The notes under the pieces were generated by a model. The model was not told the DNA's origin. It saw only the letters and a program-made list of their open reading frames with translations, and searched no databases. DNA of 64,000 nucleotides, taken from assembly GCA_963920705.1 (NCBI GenBank), contig OY987229.1, positions 17,923,728-17,987,727 of the forward strand. Direction: 5' to 3'. Below are positions 33,290 through 44,650 of this stretch, in pieces (positions within the stretch are counted from its first letter, which is position 1; each line of letters opens with the position of its first letter). This DNA comes from Odiellus spinosus. Taxonomy: Eukaryota; Arthropoda; Arachnida; Opiliones; Phalangiidae. A program made the position numbers and the translations under genes.

Positions 33290-36200
33290 TGATGGTTTTG
33301 TTTAACTTTCAAATTATGCTTATTTTCGGTACTTTCCATGGCCATTTCACCAAAGCTTCCAAATTCACTGATCTTTATACCCAATTGTTTTGAATTGTCT
33401 GATCTTTAGACACAATTTTTCCAGTTACTTGACTTTAAGGCTATAATTTAAAACTCCCTGAACTACATAGGACCAATTAAACATTGGTGTTTTCTAATTT
33501 AACGTTCATTTGGCACATTTTCCCCAACCACCTGACGATTAAGGCGAATTTAAACTCCCCGATATTTAGGGGTCAAATATCAGATTCCTTGAAATTTAAG
33601 GTAAAAGTTTCAAAGCTTTCTGACCCGTGGTAACCCCGACTTAGCCTCTTAATATCTTAGAGGCAGAAGAATGTTAAATCTAAATTCTAGCTGTAAACTG
33701 ACCGGGCCATTCAGCAGTACACCCCTGACCCTAAAAGGCAGCCTGTTTATTTTTAGTCATTACTAATTATGTTCGCGGAGTTATAATCAAGAATTCAAGA
33801 TATCGCCGGAATGCGCTAAGAACATCAAAAGAAAATTCATTACACGCCTTCATTATAAATAGGTTGGAGTGGCGCCAAGCCTCGGCTTCCGCGGGTTCGC
33901 GTAGATCTTTTACACAAAACTGAATAAAGATTATTATTCGAATAACACGTTTCGTTCAGAATAGTTTGGCCCTCTTTCCCTTTGGGCAATATTTTTGTTA
34001 AGCCTCGGCCTAATCTTTCCTTGCTTCTAATAGAAGTTTGAATGCTATTTTTTTTTCTCTTTCTTTCTCTCTCAATCTCGTTTTAATTGCATCAAAGAAG
34101 AGCGCTATTATTTTGTCATTACGAGCTCTCCAATAACGGGAATTTCGTCAAAACAATCTCCTTAATTTCTAGACGTCACGCCAAGTATGAATTGCGAAAC
34201 TATTTTTAGACGACGATACAATAAACGCAATATGAAACCAACTGAGTTTATAGATTATTAAGTGTCACGATAGGGGCCAGAAGTGATGAGCGGGTGGCGA
34301 AGTAGTTGAAATGTGTTTAATTTGACGTTATTTCTAACACACTGTGACACAACTTATTAGGAAAATGTTCAAATTTTATATTTAGACGAAACGTTGCTTG
34401 ATACTAAGCTTGAAATCAGGAGAGGACTACTATTGGAATCGCGAACGGAAATTCGCTCGACAGATATTTACAAATCCGGCGGGAATTTGGGGAACTAGAA
34501 ATCCTTAAAAAATCTGCCCACTCCCCTTTTCTAGAAAAAACAGGATAAAAACACAACTTTCTAATCCTCTTCGCGAGAAAACGGTCGAATATTTTTCATA
34601 AATATTTTCTATAGGCGCGCTATTTAGACAGTACTACACTAATTTCAATAGGTTAATATGTTCAAATTTAAATTTTGCTCAACCGCATAAACAAAGACTC
34701 TTTGATTAGTTTGAAAAAGCGCTCACGAATAATATCCCATTTCAGCGATTAAAAAAATTAAACAATTATTTTATAACGTATTAGATTTCGCTATATGTAA
34801 GAAGACTCGAGTTACTCTAGGGACTAACGATTTAATTAATTCTAAAGCCCCCTTCTAAATGAATATGATCCTTAGTGGATTCAGATTTCAATGACGTACG
34901 TATGGTGAGCTCATTAAAATGTTTTTTCCATAATACACAGGCATCTGTTATTGCAACTTTACTCATTACCTTAATGTATATTTATTAATTATGAAATAGT
35001 TTTATTATAGTAGCCTATATCATATAGGCAATGTAGATTATATTAAATGTCGATCGTCTTAGTTTTATCGACAACAAATCAAATATCTTTAACGCAACCT
35101 TGCAACTTCAAATACCTCTAGGGTAAAAACATATGTAGGAGAATGATATCCATATTCACACGAATATGAATATATCAAATGGCTTAGAAGCAACGCACTT
35201 AACGCTATGATTATGTTACGATTTCCCCCAAAAACTCATTTTGAATCACTGAACTAATTTTAGTACCATAATATAGAATTTTGACTCACCCATTACGAGA
35301 ATTGAACCCATGTACGCTAAGATCCGTTCTCAGTTCAAACAGATGTTAATAGGTTTTCCTGAAAATAAATAAATAATAAATATAACTAATGTTATCTTCG
35401 TAAGGTCGTAGGTCATTTAAACAAACTGTCAAAACTATAATTTAAGACAGATTGTTCGTATTAAAGGTTTATATAATCAAAAAGTAGTAAAAATTTACCA
35501 CCCTCTTATAAAGAGTCTAAGGTTTGTAAACATTTAGCTGTATACATCTACCGTTCATGTACATTTGGTTTCAAAGTAATATTCCTATCAAGCCTTTGGA
35601 AATTGATTATAAAATAACGAAATATTTTTGGTGAATTATATTATTGTTTTTCTCATTATTTTGGCATTCTTAATCGATTAAAAATAGGTTGTTTCGGCCT
35701 TTCATTCTCCCTTTAAAACTAAATAGATTAAAAAAATATTAAATAACTCCCTTGTTGAGTAAAAGCAATTTCTCCAAGCTCCTTTTCTAACAATTATAAA
35801 ATTATAGTCAAAGAAAAATTATACAATATTTTGAAATACGCTTTGAGAAAATTGGAGCAATTTTTGAAAACAGTAATTCACTGTACATAGTGTAGAGGGA
35901 ATAATTTTGACACAATGCAACAATAGAATTATCTACCACCCTGCTTTACAAAAATAGAAGGCTTAGAATATTGTTTTATACTTTAAAACAATAGAACATC
36001 ATAAATAATGATAGATTGAATCATCGCCTAGAATTTAATTATTAGCTTTAAGGGGAAAAAAGTATAGAAATTATTGAAACTTTTTCCTGGAATCTTCGAT
36101 TATAAGGAGACATTCAACTTGACTATTTCTGCTAATACTTAAATAAGAACGAATTAAGGAAACAAAATGCTTCTAAGATTTCCTTTTCGTTTAATTGCGT

Positions 36201-36833
36201 ATTCAAATTTAGTATTAAAATTCAAATACTTCGATATAGATAAGATATTTGCAACAAAAATATTGATAGGATGTTGCATAAATTAATAAAATATATATTT
36301 TCTAAACCAAAAAAAAAACCAAAGGGCAAAACCATAAGGAAAAAACACGACCTCTTAAATTAAAATTACGGTTTGACGCTTCTCTGAATCTGTGTTATAT
36401 TTAAAACATTGTCCAATTAAAACAGCAATTAAAATCCGAGCTAAAACCATTAGGCCAACAAAATTAAAACTTTCCTAGCTAAAATTTAACCTCTGTAAAA
36501 GGTCTATTCCAGCTAGAGTTGGCAGCAAACGCGAAACAAGACTACAACTAATCTCCAAGCGAAACTAAAATAAATTTAACCTCTGTAAAAGTCTATTCCA
36601 CCTAAATAATAGCTCTAAAGGGAATATAAAATGAATTACTACAGCTACAGGAAGTGTCGTATTAATATAAGCAAGGATAAATTTAATTATAATTCGGAGA
36701 GAATTATTATTTTCGTACAGTCCAGTACAAGGGTCACTTCCTTAGAGAGGGAGGTAAAATAAGAGGCAGTCTTGTAATATTTATGAGCTGAATGGTTCTC
36801 ATTCGCGTCACAACGACGTTAATCTGGTATAAT
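33290..36833. other. Intergenic, AT-rich
   Basis: No coding exon is supported. About 33,330-33,640 holds a degenerate relative of the CCCTGAC-filled element ending in GTGGTAACCCC. A tRNA-like segment lies at 35,288-35,358. An inverted GGGATAATGAA-family copy lies around 35,640-35,715. Confidence 0.55.
35288..35358 (-). repeat. tRNA-like segment, probably a SINE head or tRNA pseudogene
   Basis: On the minus strand, ACCTATT could pair with AATGGGT as an acceptor stem (one wobble). ATGGGTTCAATTCTCGT forms a T-arm with a B-box-like GGGTTCAATTC. The D-arm and anticodon arm are poorly formed, so a working tRNA is unlikely. Such segments often are the 5' heads of tRNA-derived SINEs. Confidence 0.3.
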
Positions 36834-37148
36834 CAAGAATTCATTCAGGTTCCATAAGAATATGGGAGGGCCGCGATTCAATAACCATCCTCCCAAACTT
36901 TGTAGCAAAAGTTCGTCCGCTTCGAATCGATTTTTCAAGTAAATCGCTCCTGACATCTATTATTAGCCCGCGCCACTAACGACCTTGACATAATATTTTG
37001 GGTAATAAAAATGGAGCCGACCGAAAAAAGATCTAAGCGTACAAATGTTGCGAAAATTGCAGACGAACTTTTGTTACAAAGTGAGGGAGGATGGTACCAG
37101 AGGCTAAAGCTATACTCCAATATTCTTATGGAACTGAATGGATTCTTG
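36834..37148. mobile_element. TIR element with GTATAATC duplication
   Basis: Termini CAAGAATTCATTCAG and the complement of CAAGAATCCATTCAG extend inward through a shared TTCCATAAGAATAT. The flanks are GTATAATC on both sides (36,827-36,834 and 37,149-37,156; 7 or 8 bp depending on the assigned end). The interior is about 315 bp and non-coding; a 61-codon frame inside is not a gene. Confidence 0.75.
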
Positions 37149-37156
37149 GTATAATC

Positions 37157-37986
37157 AATAATATACCGTGGTAGATAATGGTAGGAATGGAAGACTATAA
37201 ATCTTCTAAATGTATTAATTTTCTCAGTTTTAAAATTAAACTCTTGATATAATTTAACGAAATTAATGTTTAATTAGCAAAAATCCTGCAAAACATCTAG
37301 GAATAACTTGAATTGCGTAGCTATCTTCCCTGACTAACGTTCAATGTATTTATATAAAACGACGATTTTAAATTGATTCGTTTTAATTTTAATTGAAGAT
37401 GGGTTTAAATTAAAATTTGTGTATTCTACTCGTATGGGTACAAAAATTAAATTAGTTTAGTTTAAAATACATTAGCCTCGAAATATAAATTCACAAAAGG
37501 AAAAGAGTATCTCAAAAATAAAAATGGACATTGTTTCGATTTTAATTATAGAGAGTTTTTCGAGAGACCTTTTTTTTTATTATTGGAAGATCTTATTAAG
37601 GATAATTAATGACCCTAGCTAACGGTTCACTCGGTTAATCGCATGATCGCCCATGTATGACTATAGCGGGTATATAGATTCTAGAAGTGTAGTATATTGG
37701 CCACAGTGACGTAATTTATTTGACACTTTTTAGATCTTTGGTCATTATTTAAATAGTCTTTTTCTTTCTTTCAATATAGGCACGTAACTAAACTTCTATT
37801 GATTGGGATCATAAGAAAAGCAACCAGAGTTTGAATAATTAGGTTGGGGAAAGTTATGAAATAATGATCGAGATAATTAAGCCTAATTTTCTTTTCGGGG
37901 AGAAAAATTTTTCTTAAAGGAAGACAGACCCGATTTCAAAAGTCTTAGATTTTTAGGAAAATTTAATTTCTCTCAAAAACAACCGA
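37157..37986. other. Intergenic, nothing recognised
   Basis: AT-rich sequence without coding potential or a clear repeat. Confidence 0.6.
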
Positions 37987-38485
37987 CAGGGTTGCCACAG
38001 TTTTTACAGATTCAAATTCCCTGACTTTTCTAGGTTTTTTTCCTGACCCTTTCAGCTAATTCTACACAATTTTTAACCATTTATTTTTTATATTACTTAA
38101 AAATAAATATTTTCAACAATTTTTGCACGCGTATCTTTGTTCTAATCTATACAATGACACAGTCAGCTTCAAATCTTTTCTGCAGATAATGATTGTAATT
38201 TACTGGCTTCTTGAAAGATCTTTAAATTCCCTGACTTTTTAAAATATCTGATATTTCCCTGACTTTTTAAAATATCTGGTATTTCCCTGACTTTTTAAAA
38301 TATCTGGAATTTCCCTGACTTTTTAAAATATCTGAAAATTCCCTGACATTTTAAAATATCTGAAAATTCCCTGACATTTTAAAATACCTTCAAATTCCCC
38401 GACTTTTTAAAATATCTTAAAATTCCCCGACCTTTTTGGTTAATTTTCAAATTCCCTGACCTTTCCATGACCTGTGGCAACCCTG
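37987..38485. mobile_element. TIR element filled with 28-bp CCCTGAC minisatellite (copy B)
   Basis: Perfect 14-bp termini CAGGGTTGCCACAG lie at 37,987-38,000 and, as the complement, at 38,472-38,485. ACCGA is duplicated at 37,982-37,986 and 38,486-38,490. The interior has about eight units of TTCCCTGACTTTTTAAAATA at a ~28-bp period. Length 499 bp against 401 bp for copy A, so the internal array length varies between copies. Confidence 0.85.
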
Positions 38486-39676
38486 ACCGAGTGAAAACGT
38501 GAATTTCAATTTATATTTAAGTTAAATTTGTGGTAGACATTTTTTCATAGAATTCTACACTCATTTCAAGAGGTTATAAAATTAAAACTAATTTTCTGAT
38601 CGTCTACCTTTAATGAACGCATATAATTGATAGTAATAATTGAAGCAGATATTTAATTTTTACCTAGTTTTGACAGAATTCTCAAATGGTAGGGTTTCCT
38701 TTTCTTCGTTGAAAATAAGACGACTATTTAAATCATATTTTTATCTTATTTAACGCTATCCGATTTAAATAATTATTCGTACGTCTAAAGAACTGAGTTA
38801 TTGTAGCTCGTTAAATCAATTTGAAGCGGTATTTAAAAATAATTGGTTAAAACTCTATTCTGACCTGGTTTGAATAACTATTCTATAAAAATACTCAACT
38901 GAGAAATCTTCAGAGAATCTCTGGAAAAAGTGTCAGTCCTAAGCAATGTTTATCCTAAGAATTTTTTGAGAAATTGCCTAGATAACTTTTTTTTTGGAAA
39001 AGAACTCCATCTTTTAGTTTCAAGACTCGCTCGTCGAGAGCTAAAATACATTTTAGGTCTAATAAATCCTTTCGGAACAACTAGATTGGTAGTTTTTGCT
39101 TGCATGGATAATTTTTTATAAATTATTACACCTTAATAAATTTTGTAATGAAAATCCACTACCTCAAGGTTTTACGTCACTCTTGAAATCGTTGTACGCT
39201 AGTCTCCAAATATCTGCCCCCACGGTGGAGCCATTCTTGTATAACCCTTGACACCTTGTTTAAAATTTAAAACAAGACAGCTAAAAAATACTGCGTGTTT
39301 TCCCAAATTCCATAAAACTCCAAAATGGTTGGGAAATTCATAAATTTCAGTATTTCATTTTAAAGGTGAAGTCAGCCTCATTTAGATTCAATTTTTGTTT
39401 ACACGAATAAATTGAAATTCAACTTAAAGGTATTTAAATTAAATTAAACTTATTAGATGGTTAATATCATATTTTTTAAATCTAGTCATAACTTCTGGTT
39501 TTGTAGCTATCTTCAGTCACAATCAAAATAGAGAGATCTCGAAATCGCCCGCCAATAAAGTAGTACTTAAGTTCGCGACCCAACGGAGGTTTTTAACTTG
39601 TATTAGGCCTATTATTATAACGATAGGTCTAATGACGTCATTCAGAATCATTGAGGTTTAGTAAAATAATTAAAAT
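38486..39676. other. Intergenic, nothing recognised
   Basis: AT-rich. A 63-codon plus-strand frame at 38,930-39,121 has no recognisable domain. Confidence 0.55.
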
Positions 39677-40012
39677 CAGAAGTAGATGAAACCCTCCTTT
39701 GAAGTCTACTACTCCAATGTTCGATATAGCGCTCCTCTCTGTATGGGTAAAATTCCCAATTTTACGAGATCGGAGGGGTCCTACTTCATACCCCCCTGTC
39801 TACGGAAAATTGGAAATTCTCTCTCCACAAACGACGACGTTTTTTTGACGAACTCCGAGGCTGCTAGAGATATTCGCTCGACGAACTCCAGCTCCGAAAA
39901 TATCTACCGTTAGGAGGCGTACGAATCGCGCTTTTTGAAACTAACCCATACAGAGAGGGGTAGACAAGACCAGGGAGTAATAGACTTCAAAGGAGGGTTT
40001 CATCGGCTTCTG
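39677..40012. mobile_element. TIR element with TTAAAAT duplication
   Basis: Imperfect termini over about 30-60 bp (CAGAAG followed after two bases by GATGAAACCCTCCTTTGAAG, mirrored at 39,980-40,012). The flanks carry a 7-bp TTAAAAT duplication (39,670-39,676; 40,013-40,019). The match continues inward through CTCCTCTCTGTATGGGTA and its complement. The interior is non-coding; a 75-codon frame is spurious. Confidence 0.75.
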
Positions 40013-40019
40013 TTAAAAT

Positions 40020-43000
40020 ATAAAGATATATACTTTGTAGTATCTAAATCTTTGAATTATTAATTTTACAAAAGCTAGTTTAATGAACTTATTATACGAA
40101 TACCATATATCAAAATGTAGTTTGTGACATCATGGACCTCTCATTAAACTCTTGTTGGACAAAGGTGAAATTTTATAGGAGACTAGTCCTTAATTCAAAG
40201 GGGGTCAGAACAGTACGGTAGAAAAGAGAGGTGGGTTTCGTAATTAATGACCAGAGTCTTTTAAAATGGCGCCATCTATAAAGCAAAACCAGGAAGTTCT
40301 TTTTAATGAAGTCGAGCCAAGCTTTGTATAATTTATTAAAAGTGGCGTCAATTCATTGTTTAACTCTCTTTTCAAAGCATAGCTTCCGACCCCTTTCAAG
40401 AGTTACAACTTTTCGCGTTTCAAAACTAGGCGTTCGACGATATTTCGAAAAGGAAGGAAACCAGGGAGGATCAAAGGCTTAAAAGTGAGGATATCCCATT
40501 TTTTTGCGTAATAAAAAACTATTCAATTTTACACCTTTGGATTGATGCGTTTTTAAGAAACTTAAAAATGATAAAATTATATAAATTTAATTTTGTTCGA
40601 TTACCCTTGATGACTTCAATAAATATAAGTTTAAATGAAGGGTACAATTTTCTAAATCAAGTACCTTCACGAAAGAGACCGCTCGAAAGCAACAGCGTCA
40701 TGTGACAGAAATGTTAATTGGTCCTATAAAGCCCGTCTGTGCCTGTATAAAACTTTATATTGCCACCGACACGACCATAATAGATCATTGCCGTTTATTT
40801 TCAGAAATGTCGAAGATGCCATTTTTAAAATAATTATCTTACTGACGCAATAAGCTTTAAAACATACGTATATTTATACGTATCGTTATTCAAGGATCTT
40901 CCCGAAAATGATACTGAAATTTCATTTGGTATTCATACGAAATAGGTGACATCACGACTTTAAGGCTTCCCACTCCACGCGCATTATGAACCTCTTACCC
41001 CCCCCCCTTTTTAATTTTAAGCCCTTCCTAAATGTAGTACGGGCTAAATTCTATCACCTTCCATATCCTTTTGAGCTCCCGATCTATTAAAATACCCTCC
41101 AAAACATCGATTTTAATTTAGTAAGGGCAAGGAGGATATATCATTGGAATGAAACTTATTCTGAATAGGTTTTAAAATTAAAGTTTGAAGAAAATCCTTT
41201 TCGATTGGAGGTTGACCTTTAAAGGAACCAGAATGCATGGTTTCGAAAAGGGCTGGGGGATGGCATAAATAGGATAAAACCACAGTTTTGGTTTATAGCA
41301 GGTTTGTGTAATGTGGACGATAATCTATACAAATTAACCAGCAAATTAATGGGAATTGATTAAAAAGGTTTAAAAATTCAGAGCGACAGTAAAAACTTGT
41401 ATAAAAACATTATTTTGAACTCCATTTTAATATCCTCCTTGACAAGTACCTCTCCTATCTCATATAGCTAGCAGTCAACCTCTCTAGTCCAAATGTTTCT
41501 TCGTTTTCATCGTGTTCAAAGCTACATTCCCCATCTCTAGGCGCGGAAACATAGGAGAAACGTAACATAGTGCCAAATGAAACTACCAAGTCATTAACTG
41601 TATATGGCTGGTTCCCCCGAGCGCCTAATTCCTTCCATTAGAAGATGGGGTGGAAAATTGGAGGACCCCATACCCGCGGACACTTATACTTGGGGCGGCT
41701 TTCACCGAATATGGTTCGAGATAATAACAACTCCGGTATTATTAGCCTAACGCCAATGTTTAATGCATTCTTGTCAAAACCACGGTATATATGTCCTTAC
41801 ATCCTTGGATATGACCAATTGGTAAAGGCACCGACTGTGGATATTTTAATAAGATTGTACTACGATTAAAGGGTGCGAAAATGTATGGTTTCTCCCCTTC
41901 CATCGCCACGAAATTAATTGAGACTAGTCCATTATAAAATCTCCCCCGTGTATTCTCAACCAATTGGAATAATTCGCAGCTTGATTAAAGGCTGCTAAGT
42001 GTCAGGCTAACTTTGCAACTTTACTAGAGATTAATAATATAAGACAGTAAAATTGAAAACTCACTATCATATAATGGCTAATTGTACAAGTTTTATTCGA
42101 GGTTTTAAAAGTGAAATTTCGTAAGTTCTAGAATTGAAAGGATAAATAAAATGTAAACTAAATTCTTATAAATTTCGGCCTAATTGTTATACAGCTTTTA
42201 TACCTAAGCCTTGGTCTGTCAAACTAATAATTCATATATCAAGGTATAAAATTCAGTATTAATTTTAATCTGGCTTAAAGATTTGAAGATAAATATTTTT
42301 GAAAGCCGAGCCTAAATACATCAAAATTACTTCCACAAATGTATTTTTAACTACAAGATTGGTCTATCAAAATTGAAGCATCAATCTTAACCAAAGCATT
42401 TATAATATAGCCTCAATATTACTCGATTAAAGAGTTTACGTTCACAGAAACGGTACTTTTTGACAGCTAAGAAACAAATTTTTCGTTAAAGCTACGGCTG
42501 GATCGTTTTCTTACATATATACGTAAGGATTAACGTTAGAAATTCGTGGCTGGAAAATAGAGCAGGAAGCGAAACGCAACCTAAAACCAGTACGGTTCAG
42601 CAGCGCGTGCAAAACATCCCTTGCAGCTGTCCGCTTGCCCTTCAACCTTAAATGACTATGCTTGGCTACAACGTCCTGTCCGTCCGTCCCATTTCGATTT
42701 AAAACTAAAAAGGCCAATAGAGCTCAAACAGATCTTGACTGAGCTAAAGAGAGAGTGACAATACGAAGAAATTCTGGGCCTAATTTTAAATATTTCGTTA
42801 GAAAACGATTCATTGTAACCTCTCGAATCCAGGACAATTCTAATCTCACTAAGTAATGCGTAGGATCTGACAAATTTCTACGTAGGTGCAATATTAGATG
42901 ACTTGATCTTAGTTGCAAGAGACTGACATTCTAACTGACAATAGTAATTAAGATCTGGTGCAGATTTCTCCACACCCAAAATTGATTTTCCATCCTCCAT

Positions 43001-44471
43001 ATTTTTGGCGTGGAATGTTCAATAAGAAGACTAAAGTACGACTGTTAGAATATTTCTACAAAGCACGTTAGAATTTCGCAAACGAATATAACGAAAAGTG
43101 GGATATAAAGTGATTTTCACGCGTGCCATCCTCCCTTTAAACGTCTTGTTGGCCATCACCATCTTTACAATTTTCTTTTACAAGTGCTTTGAAAAGAGTG
43201 TGCCCCTGACTTAGAATGGTTTTTGAGACGAGCAAAAGTGGGGATGATGTCTAAATAGTTACTGCAGACTTGAAAGAGATAGAATTTACAATTGAAATAT
43301 CTTATTTTAAACCAGAATTCTGGTTCTTTCTAGGATTGTTGGAGAATCTCTGGGACCTACACGTTGTAACCGTGGGAAATAGGAGACGTTTCAGAGGGGG
43401 TTATACCCCCTCTTCACTGTTTATGATTGTGGGGATGTACAGAAGGTATTGGGTGCCATTCTAAATTTGGAAAATGGTACAACAGGGTGGGTAGAAATGT
43501 GATAGGTTCATTTATTTCTAGGGTTTCCAAGAATTTAAGTTATCTAGTGTAACTAACATACATTAGTTAACATTTGTTCAAGCCTAGAGGGCAGCTTACA
43601 AAACAGCCATAGTTGAAGCAGAGTGATAGTCTAATGTTTAAAAATATATGTGAAAGTAAAATCTTTTGACTTGTCCTCGACAACAACAAAAACACTTTGT
43701 GACAGAGTAGTTAAGCCCATATACATAATCCCTAAAGCCGTCTGCTAGAAGATTACTAATCATCTTAATGAGCCCAAAGATAATTTTGAGCATTGAAAAA
43801 TCAGTTATTCTTCAAACGTTCAACATTGTAATTTGAATTTGGTCCCAATTTCTAAAAACAGCATAACATGTGATAAACTTCACAGCTAGAACACCAGCGA
43901 CATCTTTAGGATCTTAAGCACAACACTGTGCTGCCACCTATTTCTAAAAACCATAAAATAGTGCCTCGTAATTCAAAACCAATGGGAACAGATGGACCAA
44001 TTATACTTGAGAGGGTCTTATGACTATAGCGCTTAAATGACTGGTATCAGAGGCCCTTTAGACTTAGTTTGTCCTATACTAAATTATTATCTTCACTGTG
44101 ACTGAGGCGCTATCCCAAGTCCATATAGCCAAGGATCGGCAATATCCCCAAATGTTTGTGGCAGGGAAGTCACTAATACTATTAAGCGAATTGCGTACCA
44201 TTGCATTGCACTAAAATTTTGCTATGAATTATATTTCCCCAGCAAAATTCATTACTAATAACAAAAAAAAATCCAACCTCCAACATTCTTTTAAATAAAG
44301 AACTTTCTAAAACAATCAACCTATTTGTTGGATTTTACTCAATAGGCTTAAAATTAATTAAACGAAACATGTGCTTCAGGAAAACAAAACGGCTGATAAT
44401 TATAAAACCAAATGCTTTGCTTTACAATTAAAGAAAGCAAACCATCGTGTTCTATAATTATACTAACAAAA
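40020..44471. other. Intergenic, no gene recognised
   Basis: Short open frames without domains. It includes a copy of the TTCACGAAAGAGACCG-type dispersed repeat (about 40,665-40,700, inverted) and a C10 run (40,998-41,007). The last few hundred bases probably include 3' flank of the SSADH gene. Confidence 0.55.
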
Positions 44472-44477
44472 TTTATT
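44472..44477 (-). terminator. Candidate poly(A) signal of SSADH gene
   Basis: AATAAA on the minus strand about 175 nt downstream of the SSADH stop codon. The spacing fits a short insect 3' UTR; no transcript evidence is available. Confidence 0.45.
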
Positions 44478-44650
44478 CGTGAAATTACACGATCTTATTG
44501 GAACTTTGGAAGACATTCTTTGAAATTGGGATTATATAAACTTTGATATCTTAGTAACTCATCAAAATATTTCGATTTTTAACAATAAAAAAATATATAA
44601 CTCGTAACTAAACATGACTACGTTACGAATGTTTGACCCAGTAAACCATT

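Noticed and set aside
35288-35358. Functional tRNA gene
   Set aside because: The D-arm and anticodon arm do not form convincingly; only the acceptor stem, T-arm and B-box are suggestive.
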